Assembly (NCBI GenBank): GCA_947166925.1
Contig: CAMVGD010000001.1
Location: 1 to 41,573 of the forward strand
Direction of reading: 5' to 3'
Origin: an uncultured Clostridia bacterium
Lineage (GTDB): Bacteria; Bacillota; Clostridia; Christensenellales; CAG-138
DNA: 41,573 bases
Every line of letters begins with the position of its first letter. The first letter of the stretch is position 1. Shown here one piece after another: positions 33,246-41,573 of the stretch. The notes beneath the pieces were generated by a model that did no database searches, was not told the origin of the DNA, and saw nothing but the letters and a program-made list of their open reading frames with translations. Made by a program: the position numbers and the translations under genes.

Positions 33246-34670
33246 ATGACAGAAGAGCTTAGCATATATACAGGGACGTTATTATATAGAGAAATCAACT
33301 TTACTTTTGCTTTCGATAAAAAGGAATTGCGGCTAATACCTCCTAAAGACAAGGAATACATTGTCGAAGATGAATGGGGAAGAACGCCTTTAGGGAAGGG
33401 TATTTTCGCATGGGCGGATCCCATACCTGTCGGAGCAGATTATTTGATTGGAAAGTGTAATGAAACGCGCCAAAGTATAGTTTTCCTTCCGAAACAAGGA
33501 TCCACTCTGGGATTTCACAATTCAGTGGTGCATATTTCTTTAGCCGCGTATATTCTTTACAAATATCATAGGGAAACAGTAGATCGTATTTCTATTTCTT
33601 GTCCTGAGATCAATTATATCTATCCGGTAAATCAAGCTTTAGAGTTGTCCTTTCCGGATGAAACAAATATAGAGAGTGGAACATATACTGTCAGTACACG
33701 GGATTTTGATGCCACAACAACAGAAAAACAGCATTTTTCGGTTGATGATAAAGAATTAACAGTTTGCTTTGGAATCTCAAGATCCATTAGTACACGTATT
33801 GATGAACCTCCGCTGCGGGTAGATTCATCAATGATGTTTGAATTGGAAGCAACAAATAATTATCGTTTTATATATCGACTGTGGTGGATTGCGCGAGAGT
33901 TCATCAGGTTCTTGTGTTATCGAGATAATGTTTATATTCCCAGAGTGGAGCTTTCTGCACCGTATGAGGGTGGAAAGCATGAACACTTTGCTACGATGTT
34001 CATATTAAACCAGGATGGCGAAACAGAAGCAGATACGCTCAAGAAAGGGAGATATATCAGGCAGTTGTATGTTGTCGGGCATGAAGGCGAAATCCTGTCA
34101 GACATTGCGAAAGACAATATATATCTTAGACATCTTCCTGAGTCATATCGTTCTGGACGGCACATTGATGCGGCACGTTTTGTAATGATAACTGCCGCTT
34201 TTGAATGGGAATTCCGCAGGTTGTATCCTGGAGGGATCAAAAAATCAAAACAGACGATAGAGGCGGAAGTTGCTGTGTCTGAGTGTATCCAAAAACATGT
34301 AGACGAAACGAGTGGTAAACAAAAGAAAATATATAAGTTTCTTAAAAGTATGGTTGAATCTGATTCTTTACAAGCAGAAATTGTACAGATGGGAAAAGAC
34401 TATTCTTGTATTATTGGCAAGTTTGGAGAACGGCTTTATCAACTGAAAAATGAGGAATTGAAATATAACGAAATGGGCAAGCGACTCTCTGATCAGCGCA
34501 ACCACTTTGCTCATGGTGATCTGGATAAAGAATTCATCGGCACATCCCTCTTGGACCTGATTTTCATGGAATACGTTATCTATGCTATGCAGCTTAAGTT
34601 CTATGGGATTGAAGATATCAACATCCAAAAAGCGATAAATGAGCTTTTCCGGCTTAATTTTGCACTATAG
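33246..34670 (+). CDS. second ApeA-like HEPN-domain protein
   Basis: The 474-aa protein has a beta-rich N-terminal part (1-230) and a helical C-terminus with R418-x4-H423 in DQRNHFAHGDLD, the HEPN RNase motif. Plan and size parallel the protein at 7281-8606, but sequence similarity is low by eye. The ATG at 33246 has AAGGAG 6 bases upstream; the longer frame from 33216 lacks a site. It is AT-rich and lies about 118 bases after hsdR, so its transcription may be separate. An anti-phage abortive role is inferred from the ApeA-type plan. Confidence 0.72.
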   Translation: MTEELSIYTGTLLYREINFTFAFDKKELRLIPPKDKEYIVEDEWGRTPLGKGIFAWADPIPVGADYLIGKCNETRQSIVFLPKQGSTLGFHNSVVHISLAAYILYKYHRETVDRISISCPEINYIYPVNQALELSFPDETNIESGTYTVSTRDFDATTTEKQHFSVDDKELTVCFGISRSISTRIDEPPLRVDSSMMFELEATNNYRFIYRLWWIAREFIRFLCYRDNVYIPRVELSAPYEGGKHEHFATMFILNQDGETEADTLKKGRYIRQLYVVGHEGEILSDIAKDNIYLRHLPESYRSGRHIDAARFVMITAAFEWEFRRLYPGGIKKSKQTIEAEVAVSECIQKHVDETSGKQKKIYKFLKSMVESDSLQAEIVQMGKDYSCIIGKFGERLYQLKNEELKYNEMGKRLSDQRNHFAHGDLDKEFIGTSLLDLIFMEYVIYAMQLKFYGIEDINIQKAINELFRLNFAL

Positions 34671-34712
34671 TATTTGAGATCATAAAGAGGAGTATGATGC
34701 TTGAATGCTTGA

Positions 34713-34832
34713 CTATGCCATGCGGTCAAATGCAGAGCGGACGGTGTACAGCTGATGATCGATTACATCAAAGCGCATCCGGAAGCAAAGAGCGACGACA
34801 TCATAGACTGGATGGAAGAATACGGTATGTAG
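34713..34832 (+). pseudogene. remnant of a small coding sequence
   Basis: One frame between stops at 34710 and 34830 reads as a normal protein tail, MIDYIKAHPEAKSDDIIDW followed by MEEYGM, with no start that has a ribosome site. The only ribosome site (AAAGAGGAG near 34686) serves an ATG in another frame with unlikely composition. A frameshifted or truncated gene is the simplest reading. Family unknown. Confidence 0.4.
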
Positions 34833-34879
34833 ATTTGACCAATTCCCTTAACAATCTAGCGAATGAAGCAAAGATCGCA

Positions 34880-35308
34880 TTATAACCGATCGTACCGAAT
34901 GATCCGTTTCTGCTTCCTCTGCGTATAGCAAAGCGACTTGTAAGCACCGCCGAAGCTGTGCGTGACAAAGGCAATCACGACGTCGGATCGGTCGATCATG
35001 TATGCGTTTCGACGTGAAATAGCGTAGCGCTTCGGCACGTTTTCCAGCGGCGGATAGACCGTTTCGTCATAAGCGGAGGCGTCGAAGGACCTGTCAAGAT
35101 ACGGCAGCACCAATACAGAGCGGATCTCAAGATACCGCTCTTTTTGTTTGTGCACAACAGCCGCGGCGAGCGTGTCGAACTGCCCGTACCCGCCGAGATA
35201 AAAGCAATCCGCGCCCTCGCGGATCAGCTCCGCGACGGTCTCATTCAGCCACGCGCCGACCGCCTCCGGATCGAAAACGTCCCTATGCCCGCAAAATGTA
35301 ACGATCAA
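34880..35308 (-). CDS. SLOG/DUF1273-like protein, copy B
   Basis: The 142-aa protein is nearly identical to copy A (16511-16942): same TTG start, GGYGQFDTLAA loop and RNAYMIDRSDVVIAFV element. Differences include V to A in the RSFDASAYDE stretch, E to A in RNAYM, and changes in the last 25 residues. From the middle of the gene to the start and on through the divergent RHH gene, the DNA is identical to copy A by eye. It points away from the RHH gene across the same palindrome. Confidence 0.82.
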   Translation of the reverse strand: MIVTFCGHRDVFDPEAVGAWLNETVAELIREGADCFYLGGYGQFDTLAAAVVHKQKERYLEIRSVLVLPYLDRSFDASAYDETVYPPLENVPKRYAISRRNAYMIDRSDVVIAFVTHSFGGAYKSLCYTQRKQKRIIRYDRL

Positions 35309-35328
35309 ATGCGTTTCCTCACATTCTT

Positions 35329-35347
35329 TAGATATACAGTATATCTA
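35329..35347. promoter_or_regulatory. 19-bp perfect palindrome, copy B
   Basis: Identical to 16963-16981: TAGATATAC, A, GTATATCTA, in the divergent SLOG/RHH promoter region. Confidence 0.75.
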
Positions 35348-35418
35348 TTTCGGATATTATAACACATTGTAGACATAAAATAAACACACCATACAGCCAT
35401 CTGAAAGGAGATTGAACC

Positions 35419-35619
35419 ATGGCCGTTAAGAGTGTGTCGATTCGGATTGAGGAGGAAATGCTGAAAAAGCTCGCCTATATCGCCGATTATGAAGGCCGTT
35501 CAGTGAACAGCCATATCCTCGTGCTCGTTCGCAACGCGATCAAGGAGTTTGAAAACGAGAACGGTAGCATCGAGGGAGACATTCGCCCCGATAAGAATGT
35601 GAAGCCGTCAAGACGGTAA
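35419..35619 (+). CDS. ribbon-helix-helix DNA-binding protein, copy B
   Basis: The 66-aa protein is identical to copy A at the protein level by eye. The nucleotide changes seen are silent (for example near 35502 and 35528). It has the same upstream palindrome and ribosome site, so the two repressors should be interchangeable and could regulate both SLOG copies. Confidence 0.85.
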   Translation: MAVKSVSIRIEEEMLKKLAYIADYEGRSVNSHILVLVRNAIKEFENENGSIEGDIRPDKNVKPSRR

Positions 35620-35634
35620 AAGCAATGTTTATCG

Positions 35635-35663
35635 AAAGCCCGAGGCGCGCTCTTCGGGCTTTT
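35635..35663. terminator. hairpin after RHH gene, copy B
   Basis: AAAGCCCGA at 35635-35643 pairs with TCGGGCTTT at 35654-35662 and is followed by one more T than in copy A. Confidence 0.6.
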
Positions 35664-35670
35664 ATCGTAT

Positions 35671-35775
35671 GAATGTCTTGTTTTCTGCCTTCAATGTCTT
35701 GTTTTCTCGCGCCAAAGTCCCGTTTTCTGCCTTCAATGCCCTGTTTGCTCAGGGCAATGTCTTGTTTCCTCTCAA
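35671..35775. repeat. 21-bp tandem repeat, five units, copy B
   Basis: Units begin at 35671, 35692, 35713, 35734 and 35755. Units 3 and 4 are more diverged than the others. Copy A has three units, so the tract has expanded or contracted by whole units. Confidence 0.85.
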
Positions 35776-35811
35776 GGCGTATTCGCTATGTTTCTTATTT
35801 CATGCGAAAAT

Positions 35812-35914
35812 TATACCTTAACGGGTATAATCATATCAATTTGCCATTAAAATATACCTGATATGGTATAAAACAAAAGAAAAAGTTGACAATATACCCG
35901 ATGAGGTATAAAAT
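35812..35914 (+). promoter_or_regulatory. hipBST promoter with three operators, copy B
   Basis: Inverted repeats at 35812-35829, 35853-35870 and 35893-35910 have starts 41 and 40 bases apart. TTGACA at 35886-35891 and TAAAAT at 35909-35914 give the promoter. The middle operator has changed (TACCTGATATGG), so relative affinity may differ from copy A. Confidence 0.8.
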
Positions 35915-35920
35915 TGGCTC

Positions 35921-36124
35921 ATGAAAAACATCGGAACATTTATTAAAGAAAACAGAAAAGCAGCAGGGCTTACACAGGAAGAATTTGCCGTGCGCGCAGG
36001 GCTCGGGCTGCGTTTTGTCCGTGATCTGGAGCAGGGCAAAGAGACGGTTCGGATGGACAAGGTCAATCAGGCGCTTGCCATGTTCGGCATGAAGGCGGTG
36101 CCGGGAAAGGCGGATGACGAATGA
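35921..36124 (+). CDS. hipB: HipB-like antitoxin/repressor, copy B
   Basis: The 67-aa helix-turn-helix protein differs from copy A by a single visible residue (M to V in EEFAVRAGL). The recognition helix is unchanged, so both repressors should bind both operator sets. It has the same close -10 to ATG spacing, suggesting a leaderless message. Its stop overlaps hipS. Confidence 0.88.
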   Translation: MKNIGTFIKENRKAAGLTQEEFAVRAGLGLRFVRDLEQGKETVRMDKVNQALAMFGMKAVPGKADDE

Positions 36125-36450
36125 GTGCGTATCGAAAAGCGTCTGTGTATGTGCGCGACCGCTTTGCCGGGTTCCTCTCCGAAACGGACAGCGGGTATCG
36201 GTTTACGTATGATGCGGCGTATCTGACCTTACCGGACGCTGCACCGATCTCCTTAACGCTTCCGCCGCGGAAGGAGCCGTATGAATCGAACGTGCTGTTC
36301 CCGTTTTTCGACGGATTGATCCCGGAAGGATGGCTTTTGCACATCGTGAGCAAAAACTGGAAGCTGGATCAAAACGATCGTTTCGGGCTGCTTCTGGTTG
36401 CCTGCAAGGACTGCATCGGCGCGGTGCGGATCGAGGAGGCAGAACAATGA
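36121..36450 (+). CDS. hipS: HipS-like small subunit, copy B
   Basis: The 109-aa protein has the same HipA subdomain-1 pattern as copy A. Changes cluster at DAAPISLTLPPRKEPYESN (copy A: DAQAISLTLPLREAPYESN), plus an A to T at RFTYDAA. Clustered differences in an antitoxin next to a kinase could mark the interaction surface that separates the two systems; that is inference. Confidence 0.85.
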   Translation: MSAYRKASVYVRDRFAGFLSETDSGYRFTYDAAYLTLPDAAPISLTLPPRKEPYESNVLFPFFDGLIPEGWLLHIVSKNWKLDQNDRFGLLLVACKDCIGAVRIEEAEQ

Positions 36451-37403
36451 AGTGTTTATGCTGCGGAAAACCGATCCTGCCGGAAGAAAGCAACTGCGGT
36501 TGGCATACACGCTGCATCCGCAGGTTTTTCGGTACGGACACTTTGCCGGAACTTGATCTGACAGAGGAAGCGCTTACATCGTTCGTCACGGAATCGGTAT
36601 TCAAGGGTCTGACCGTACCGGGCGTGCAGCGGAAGATGTCGCTGCATTTGGATCAACAGAACACGCCGCGACTGACGTTGGTCAATTATCCGACCGGCTA
36701 TATTTTGAAGCCGCAGACGCCGGAGTACCGCAATCTGCCAGAAGCCGAAGATCTTGCCATGCGAATCGCGGAGATCGCAGGCGTAAAGACCGTGCCGCAC
36801 GCGCTGCTTCGGATGAACGGACAGTTTGCGTATATCACAAAGCGCATCGATCGGAAGATCACCGGCAGGCAGAGACTGCGCGTACAAAAATACGCGATGG
36901 AGGACTTTTGTCAGCTCGACGAGCGGTTGACCATGGACAAGTATCGGGGCTCTTATGAGCGCTGTGCAAAGATCATTTCCCGGTATTCCGTGCGGACGGG
37001 TCTGGATCTGTCCGAGCTGTTTTTGCGATTGGTTATTTCGTTCGTTACCGGCAATTCGGATATGCATCTCAAGAATTTTTCGCTGATCGAAACCGAAACG
37101 GGCAGCGGCGCATTCATGCTATCCTCTGCGTACGATCTGCTTCCGGTTAATCTGGTGCTGCCGGAGGATCGGGAAGAGTTTGCGCTGACAATGAACGGGA
37201 AGAAATCGAACCTTCGTCGAAACGACTTTCTGCATTTTGCGGAACAGTGCGGAATCGGAAAAGCGGCAGCAGAGAAGATCATCAAAAAGGTGCTTGCAGC
37301 CGAGGAAGAATATCTGACACTGTGCGACGATTCCTATCTGCCGCAAGATATGAAAGACGCATTGAAAGAGCTGATGCGCTCGCGCTGTGCACGGCTGAAA
37401 TGA
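36447..37403 (+). CDS. hipT: HipT-like serine/threonine kinase toxin, copy B
   Basis: The 318-aa kinase is intact: Cys knuckle (CLCCGKPI, H20, C23), loop TVPGVQRKMSL, catalytic GNSDMHLKN, and AYDLLPV. It differs from copy A by scattered substitutions (for example MRIAEIAG for MRMAEKAG, RRFFGTDTLPEL for RKFFGTDTLPAL) and many silent changes. The duplication is therefore older here than in the SLOG-RHH part. It ends 43 bases before the inverted repeat at 37446. Confidence 0.88.
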   Translation: MKCLCCGKPILPEESNCGWHTRCIRRFFGTDTLPELDLTEEALTSFVTESVFKGLTVPGVQRKMSLHLDQQNTPRLTLVNYPTGYILKPQTPEYRNLPEAEDLAMRIAEIAGVKTVPHALLRMNGQFAYITKRIDRKITGRQRLRVQKYAMEDFCQLDERLTMDKYRGSYERCAKIISRYSVRTGLDLSELFLRLVISFVTGNSDMHLKNFSLIETETGSGAFMLSSAYDLLPVNLVLPEDREEFALTMNGKKSNLRRNDFLHFAEQCGIGKAAAEKIIKKVLAAEEEYLTLCDDSYLPQDMKDALKELMRSRCARLK

Positions 37404-37445
37404 AATTGCCAGGATTTGAGTAAGAGAAAAGAAGTGCAAGTAAGA

Positions 37446-37482
37446 TTTAACCCCTTTTGACTGATTGGCCAAAGGGGTTAAA
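37446..37482. terminator. long inverted repeat after hipT copy B
   Basis: TTTAACCCCTTT at 37446-37457 pairs perfectly with AAAGGGGTTAAA at 37471-37482 around 13 bases. There is no T-run, so it may be a terminator hairpin or a protein site. Confidence 0.55.
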
Positions 37483-37600
37483 TGCTGTTTATAACCGTTA
37501 TACTCAGTTATTCGCCGTTACCGGAAAAACGCCAGAGAAATCAGGCTTTTTTCATCCCTTGCTTATGCTCATTTCTTCAAAATTTGTGCTGATTTCGGGC

Positions 37601-37633
37601 TTTGACAACATTTTGACAACATTTTTACAACGG
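37601..37633. repeat. three 11-bp direct repeats in a gene-free gap
   Basis: TTTGACAACAT occurs at 37601-37611 and 37612-37622, then a degenerate TTTTACAACGG at 37623-37633. Period 11 puts the units on one helical face. The rest of 37404-37767 holds the inverted repeat above and no gene. Arm-type integrase sites have this look, but no integrase is present here. Confidence 0.55.
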
Positions 37634-37767
37634 CCCCGGTTTTCAAAAAATGATGATTCGATGGGTATTCAAAGAAAATAGTCGCTAAAAATTTTATCGG
37701 GTTTTACGTTCCGTTAAGGTTCGTGGGGTAAGCTATGCACACAAACAAGAAAGGCAGGTGCTACACC

Positions 37768-38994
37768 ATGAAGAAGAACCTTATGAAAACGATCGCAATC
37801 CTTGTGGTTGCGGCATGTCTGACACTCACCTTCGGAATCAGTGCGGCTTCCGCAGACTCCGCGGCTCCCGTTTACAGCGCGGATGAACTGTTCACAAGCC
37901 GCGACCTGAAACAGGAAGCGGATCTCTCAGACGCAGTTTACTATAAGCTTGCGAGCGGACAGGATATCCATATCGGTTCCGAGGGCGTTTATGTGCTCTC
38001 CGGTACTGCGGCGAACATGACCGTGTACGTGGAAGCGGGCAAGGAAGATAAGGTGCAGCTTGTGCTGAGCGGCGTAACCGTCACCAATGCGGACTTCCCA
38101 GTGATCTATGTAACCTCCGCCGATAAGGTGTTTGTCACGACCTCTGTGGACAGTTCGCTGTCTGTCACCGGCGCGTTCCGCTCCGACGGTGAAACCAACA
38201 CCGACGGCGTGATCTTCTCCAAGTCCGATCTCGTACTGAACGGCACGGCGGCATTGACGATTTCCTCTTCTGAAAACGGCGTCGTCGGCAAGGACGACCT
38301 GAAGATCACGGGCGGAACCTACAACATCACCGCAGCGAAAAAGGCGATCGACGCGAACGACTCTATCCGGATCGTGGACGGCACGCTGGCACTGACCGCG
38401 GGAACCGACGGTCTGCACGCCGAAAACGATGACGATGATACGAAGGGCTATATCTATATCGGCGGCGGAAACATCACCGTGCAGGCGGGCGACGACGGCA
38501 TTCACGGCACCTCTGTGGTACAGATCGACGGCGGCATTCTCTCGATCAAGGCGGTTGAGGGCATTGAAGGCACTTATATCCGCATCAACGGCGGCACGAT
38601 TGATATTCAGGCAAGCGACGACGGCGTCAATGCGGCGAGAAAGTCTTCGGCATATACGCCCACTGTGGAGATCAACGGCGGCGAGATCACGGTCGTGATG
38701 GGCGCGGGCGACACCGACGGGATCGACTCCAACGGCAATATCATCATCAACGGCGGCACCATCAACGTGACAGGCAACAGCACCTTCGACTATGACGGAT
38801 CGGCGCAGTACAACGGTGGCACGATCATCGTCAACGGACAGCAGGTCAACAGCATTCCGAGCCAGATGATGGGCGGACGCGGCGGTCAGAATTTCGGCTT
38901 CGGAGGACAAAGCGGTTGGGACAGTCAAAACGGCAGCAACAATCAAAGCGGCAGCAACGGTCGCAGCGGCGGCAGAGGCGGCCGCGGAAGATGA
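37768..38994 (+). CDS. exported carbohydrate-binding beta-helix protein (Cthe_2159-like)
   Basis: The 408-aa protein has a signal peptide (MKKNLMKTIAILVVAACLTL, then a cleavage region after SAASADS). A repeated beta-helix follows with units such as ITGGTYNITAAKKAIDAND, IYIGGGNITVQAGDDGIHG and IRINGGTIDIQASDDGVNA, each ending in an Asp-rich turn that could bind calcium. This is the Cthe_2159/DUF4353 type, known as calcium-dependent pectin or cellulose binders. The last 50 residues are Gly/Ser/Asn/Arg-rich (G-G-R-G-G type) and disordered. The ATG at 37768 has an AGGTG-like site upstream. First of three tandem exported relatives. Confidence 0.85.
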   Translation: MKKNLMKTIAILVVAACLTLTFGISAASADSAAPVYSADELFTSRDLKQEADLSDAVYYKLASGQDIHIGSEGVYVLSGTAANMTVYVEAGKEDKVQLVLSGVTVTNADFPVIYVTSADKVFVTTSVDSSLSVTGAFRSDGETNTDGVIFSKSDLVLNGTAALTISSSENGVVGKDDLKITGGTYNITAAKKAIDANDSIRIVDGTLALTAGTDGLHAENDDDDTKGYIYIGGGNITVQAGDDGIHGTSVVQIDGGILSIKAVEGIEGTYIRINGGTIDIQASDDGVNAARKSSAYTPTVEINGGEITVVMGAGDTDGIDSNGNIIINGGTINVTGNSTFDYDGSAQYNGGTIIVNGQQVNSIPSQMMGGRGGQNFGFGGQSGWDSQNGSNNQSGSNGRSGGRGGRGR

Positions 38995-39032
38995 GACACA
39001 ACGTATAACACGACAGAAACGGAGGTAACCAT

Positions 39033-40589
39033 ATGAATGAACGTATGCGAAAAGCAACCCTTGCCATCCTGTGCATCGGACTTTTGACGGTACCGGTGAT
39101 CGGATGCGCGGGAAATGAAACGGCATCGGAAGAGATCACGCAGACAGAAATATCCGTACAGGCAGAAGATTCCGCATCCGCAGAAGCGCCCGCATCGACG
39201 GAAGTGCCGGAACTGACCGTCGGCGACTCGTCGAACGGCACCAAGAAAAAAGACGCGTCGGATCAAAAACCGGGTGGAAAGCCGGAAGGCAGGAAACATT
39301 CCGATTCGTCGGACAGCGCAGCGTCCGGCAAGGGAAAGCACTCCGGTGACAGCAGCACCGGCGGCAAGAACAAGGGTTCGGACAACAGCGCGCAGTCGGG
39401 CAAACAGGGCGGATCCTCTCACGGCAGCAAAAAGAGCGGCAGCGGTTCGTCCCAGGCGACGGGAACCGCAGCCAAAGCGCTGACGGACGGAGAGGCATTG
39501 AGCGGCGGTACCTATACGGCGACCGGGGACGACGAAAGCGCGCTTTCCGCGTCCGGCACGGTCAGGGCAAGCGTGACCGGCGCCGAGATCATCAAATCCG
39601 CGGGCAGCGCGTCAAGCGCGGACGGCGCGAGCTTTACCGGCGTCAATGCGGCGGTTCGCGTGTACGACAGCGCCGAGCTGACTTTATCGGACTGCACGGT
39701 GGAGGCGTCGGCTTCCAACGCGACCGGCGTGTTCGCGTATGACAAAGGCGTCGTAACGCTTGAAAACTGCACGGTCAACGTCACCGGCGGCGGCGCGGGC
39801 GGCGTGCAGGTCGCGGGCGGCGGTACGCTGTACGGAACCAATCTGACGGTCACCAGCGCGTCGAAGGCGGCGATCCGCTCCGACCGCGGCGGCGGGACCA
39901 TGGTGCTGGACGGCGGCACCTATACCTCCACCGGTTCAAACGGCTGTCCCGCGATCTATTCGACCGCCGATATTACGGTGAAAAACGCAGACTGCGTTTC
40001 GACCGACTCGCGTGCGGTCATCATCGAGGGCAAGAACAGCGTGACGCTTGAAAACTGCACGCTCTCGGGCAACGACCAATCCACCAAGGAGGGCAGCGTC
40101 AAGGCGAACGTGCTGTTGTACCAGAGCGCGTCCGGCGACGCAAGCGTCGGCACGAGCGTGTTCACGATGACCGGCGGCAGCATGAAATCGAACAGCGGCG
40201 CGATGTTCTATTGCACGAACACCGCAAGCGTGATCAACCTTGGAAACGCCGAGCTGATCCTCTCAGAGGACGGCACGCTGCTGATTGTTTCGGCGGGACG
40301 CTGGGGCAAGGACGGCAAGAACGGCGGCGACTGCACGCTGAACGCAAAGGATCAGACGCTTTCGGGCAGCATCCTTGTGGATGCGATTTCCTCGCTGACC
40401 CTGAATCTGAATAACAGTTCCTATACCGGCGCGATCACCGGCGAAGGCAAAATTGCCGTAACGATGGATGCGGGCAGCACGTGGACGCTGACCGGAGACA
40501 GCTATGTTACTTCCCTTGACGGCGATCTTTCGGGACTGAATCTGAACGGCTTTACTCTGTATGTCAACGGCGTCGCCTACGCAGGATAA
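39033..40589 (+). CDS. beta-helix surface lipoprotein with Ser/Gly/Lys linker
   Basis: The 518-aa protein has a lipoprotein signal with a lipobox at V-I-G-C near residue 25. A Ser/Gly/Lys-rich low-complexity linker spans about 60-145 (GGKNKGSDNSAQSGKQGG-like), and a parallel beta-helix follows with repeats such as VTLENCTVNVTGGGAGG and SVTLENCTLSGNDQS. It should be anchored to the outer face of the membrane and extend through the wall. GGAGGTAACC precedes the ATG, 38 bases after the previous gene, so the two are probably co-transcribed. Ligand unknown; homologous in plan to the next gene. Confidence 0.8.
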   Translation: MNERMRKATLAILCIGLLTVPVIGCAGNETASEEITQTEISVQAEDSASAEAPASTEVPELTVGDSSNGTKKKDASDQKPGGKPEGRKHSDSSDSAASGKGKHSGDSSTGGKNKGSDNSAQSGKQGGSSHGSKKSGSGSSQATGTAAKALTDGEALSGGTYTATGDDESALSASGTVRASVTGAEIIKSAGSASSADGASFTGVNAAVRVYDSAELTLSDCTVEASASNATGVFAYDKGVVTLENCTVNVTGGGAGGVQVAGGGTLYGTNLTVTSASKAAIRSDRGGGTMVLDGGTYTSTGSNGCPAIYSTADITVKNADCVSTDSRAVIIEGKNSVTLENCTLSGNDQSTKEGSVKANVLLYQSASGDASVGTSVFTMTGGSMKSNSGAMFYCTNTASVINLGNAELILSEDGTLLIVSAGRWGKDGKNGGDCTLNAKDQTLSGSILVDAISSLTLNLNNSSYTGAITGEGKIAVTMDAGSTWTLTGDSYVTSLDGDLSGLNLNGFTLYVNGVAYAG

Positions 40590-40606
40590 GCGCATCGAAA
40601 ATGCGA

Positions 40607-40636
40607 TTGTAAACCGGAGCTTCTTTATGTTATGAT
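40607..40636 (+). promoter_or_regulatory. promoter of the third beta-helix gene
   Basis: TTGTAA at 40607-40612 and TATGAT at 40631-40636 are 18 bases apart, just upstream of AGAGGAGGAG. Confidence 0.55.
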
Positions 40637-40658
40637 AGTCCAAGAGGAGGAGATTGAT

Positions 40659-41573
40659 ATGAAACACAAATCCGTATTCTGTATGCTTGCCCTGCTGCTT
40701 GCAGCGCTCCTGATGGTTGCCTGCGCAACGGGCAGCACGAACAATACGACCGATACGACGTCGGAGGGGAATACTTCTTCCGGCGGTCCGGGTGAACCGC
40801 CTTCCGACGGCGGCGGCTTCGGCGGCAATACGGCGCCGGGCGGCAGCACCTCGTCGTTTGAATACGCCGCTGCGACGGAAATCACGTCCGGGACCACGCA
40901 GGAGAATCAGACGTACACGAGTACGACCGCGGATGAAAGCGCCCTGATCATCAGCACGACCGACGCGGTTACGATCGGAAGCCCCTCCGTCACCAAAACC
41001 GGCGATTCGAACGGCGGCGACAACTGCAACTTCTACGGTCTGAACGCGGCAGTTCTTGCAAAGGACGGCGCAAGCGTCACGATCACCGACGGCACGGTCA
41101 CTTCCTCGGCGTCCGGCGCAAACGGTGTCTTCTGCTACGGCGGCAACGGCGGGCAGAACGGCGCGGCGGGCGACGGCACGACCGTTACGATCACCGACAC
41201 GGTGATCACCACGACGGGCAGCGGCTCCGGCGGCGTCATGACCACCGGTGGCGGCGTGACCTATGCGAACAATCTGACGGTCACCACGTCCGGCGGCTCC
41301 TCCGCGCCGATCCGCACCGATCGCGGCGGCGGGTGGGTCTATGTCGACGGCGGCACCTATACGTCCAACGGGCTCGGTTCGCCTGCGATCTACTCGACCG
41401 CGGAGATCCATGTTGCGAACGCGACGCTCGTTTCGAACCTCTCCGAGGGCGTATGCATCGAGGGCAAGAACAGCATCGAGCTGACGAACTGCGATCTGAC
41501 CGCGAACAATACCCAGTGCAACGGCAACGCCACGTTCTTCGATTCGATCATGATCTATCAGTCGATGTCGGGC
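40659..41573 (+). CDS. beta-helix surface lipoprotein, cut by window end
   Basis: The first 305 residues are visible. A lipoprotein signal (MLALLLAALLMVAC, lipobox M-V-A-C) is followed by a Ser/Thr/Gly-rich linker (to about 70). A beta-helix then closely follows the previous protein, with GLNAAVLAKDGASVTITDGT, TTGGGVTYANNLTVT, IRTDRGGGWVYVDGGTYTS and IEGKNSIELTNCDL. It is a recent-type paralogue of 39033-40589. AGAGGAGGAG precedes the ATG. The 3' end is outside the window. Confidence 0.82.
   Translation, partial: MKHKSVFCMLALLLAALLMVACATGSTNNTTDTTSEGNTSSGGPGEPPSDGGGFGGNTAPGGSTSSFEYAAATEITSGTTQENQTYTSTTADESALIISTTDAVTIGSPSVTKTGDSNGGDNCNFYGLNAAVLAKDGASVTITDGTVTSSASGANGVFCYGGNGGQNGAAGDGTTVTITDTVITTTGSGSGGVMTTGGGVTYANNLTVTTSGGSSAPIRTDRGGGWVYVDGGTYTSNGLGSPAIYSTAEIHVANATLVSNLSEGVCIEGKNSIELTNCDLTANNTQCNGNATFFDSIMIYQSMSG

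Noticed and set aside
34694-34885. 63-aa plus-strand protein after the second ApeA-like gene
   Set aside because: It has a ribosome site, but its composition (many Arg/Ser/His, no recognisable fold) suggests an out-of-frame reading of the remnant in the neighbouring frame.

Overview
The window looks like an accessory, defence-rich stretch of chromosome from an anaerobic Bacillota, most likely a gut Clostridia lineage. The pointers are strong GGAGG-type ribosome sites, moderate-to-high GC housekeeping-style codon use interrupted by AT-rich cargo, a TnpV-family gene, HipBST-type toxin modules, and Cthe_2159-like exported proteins at the right end. No rRNA, tRNA or CRISPR array was seen, so the species cannot be fixed from the sequence.

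Left end (1-1520): almost no convincing coding sequence. Positions 313-1454 hold an array of about 27 short palindromes. Each has a 3-nt centre, the outer ends (ACTT / AAGT) and the core (CA / TG) are nearly constant, and the bases between vary but stay self-complementary. I know of no named element that matches, and this is the strongest candidate for something undescribed.

Restriction island 1 (1527-12828): a sigma-region-4-like regulator on the minus strand faces a plus-strand operon fic - hsdM - hsdS - nuclease-like - ApeA-like HEPN - Abi-alpha (DUF4393) - hsdR. Next come a YunG-like gene, a WYL regulator, a PD-(D/E)XK nuclease and a DUF1835-like gene (12840-16486).

Repeated cassette A (16511-19003): SLOG gene (minus), ribbon-helix-helix gene (plus), a 21-bp tandem repeat, and hipB-hipS-hipT with three spaced operators. 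A DUF2971 gene and tnpV follow.

Restriction islands 2 and 3 (21275-34670): a BcgI-like type IIB pair (R-M subunit plus S subunit) whose end abuts a truncated second copy of the sigma-like regulator. That remnant faces a second type I operon: hsdM - hsdS - HEPN-like - RelA/SpoT - hsdR - ApeA-like. The two regulator/operon junctions share a 40-bp block containing an inverted repeat that has changed on both arms in a compensating way. In both type I operons, AT-rich accessory defence genes sit between hsdS and hsdR.

Repeated cassette B (34880-37403) is a second copy of the SLOG-RHH-HipBST block. About 400 bp of it is identical by eye to copy A, while the hip genes have diverged. The right end (37768-41573) carries three tandem exported beta-helix-like proteins, two of them lipoproteins and the last cut by the window edge.
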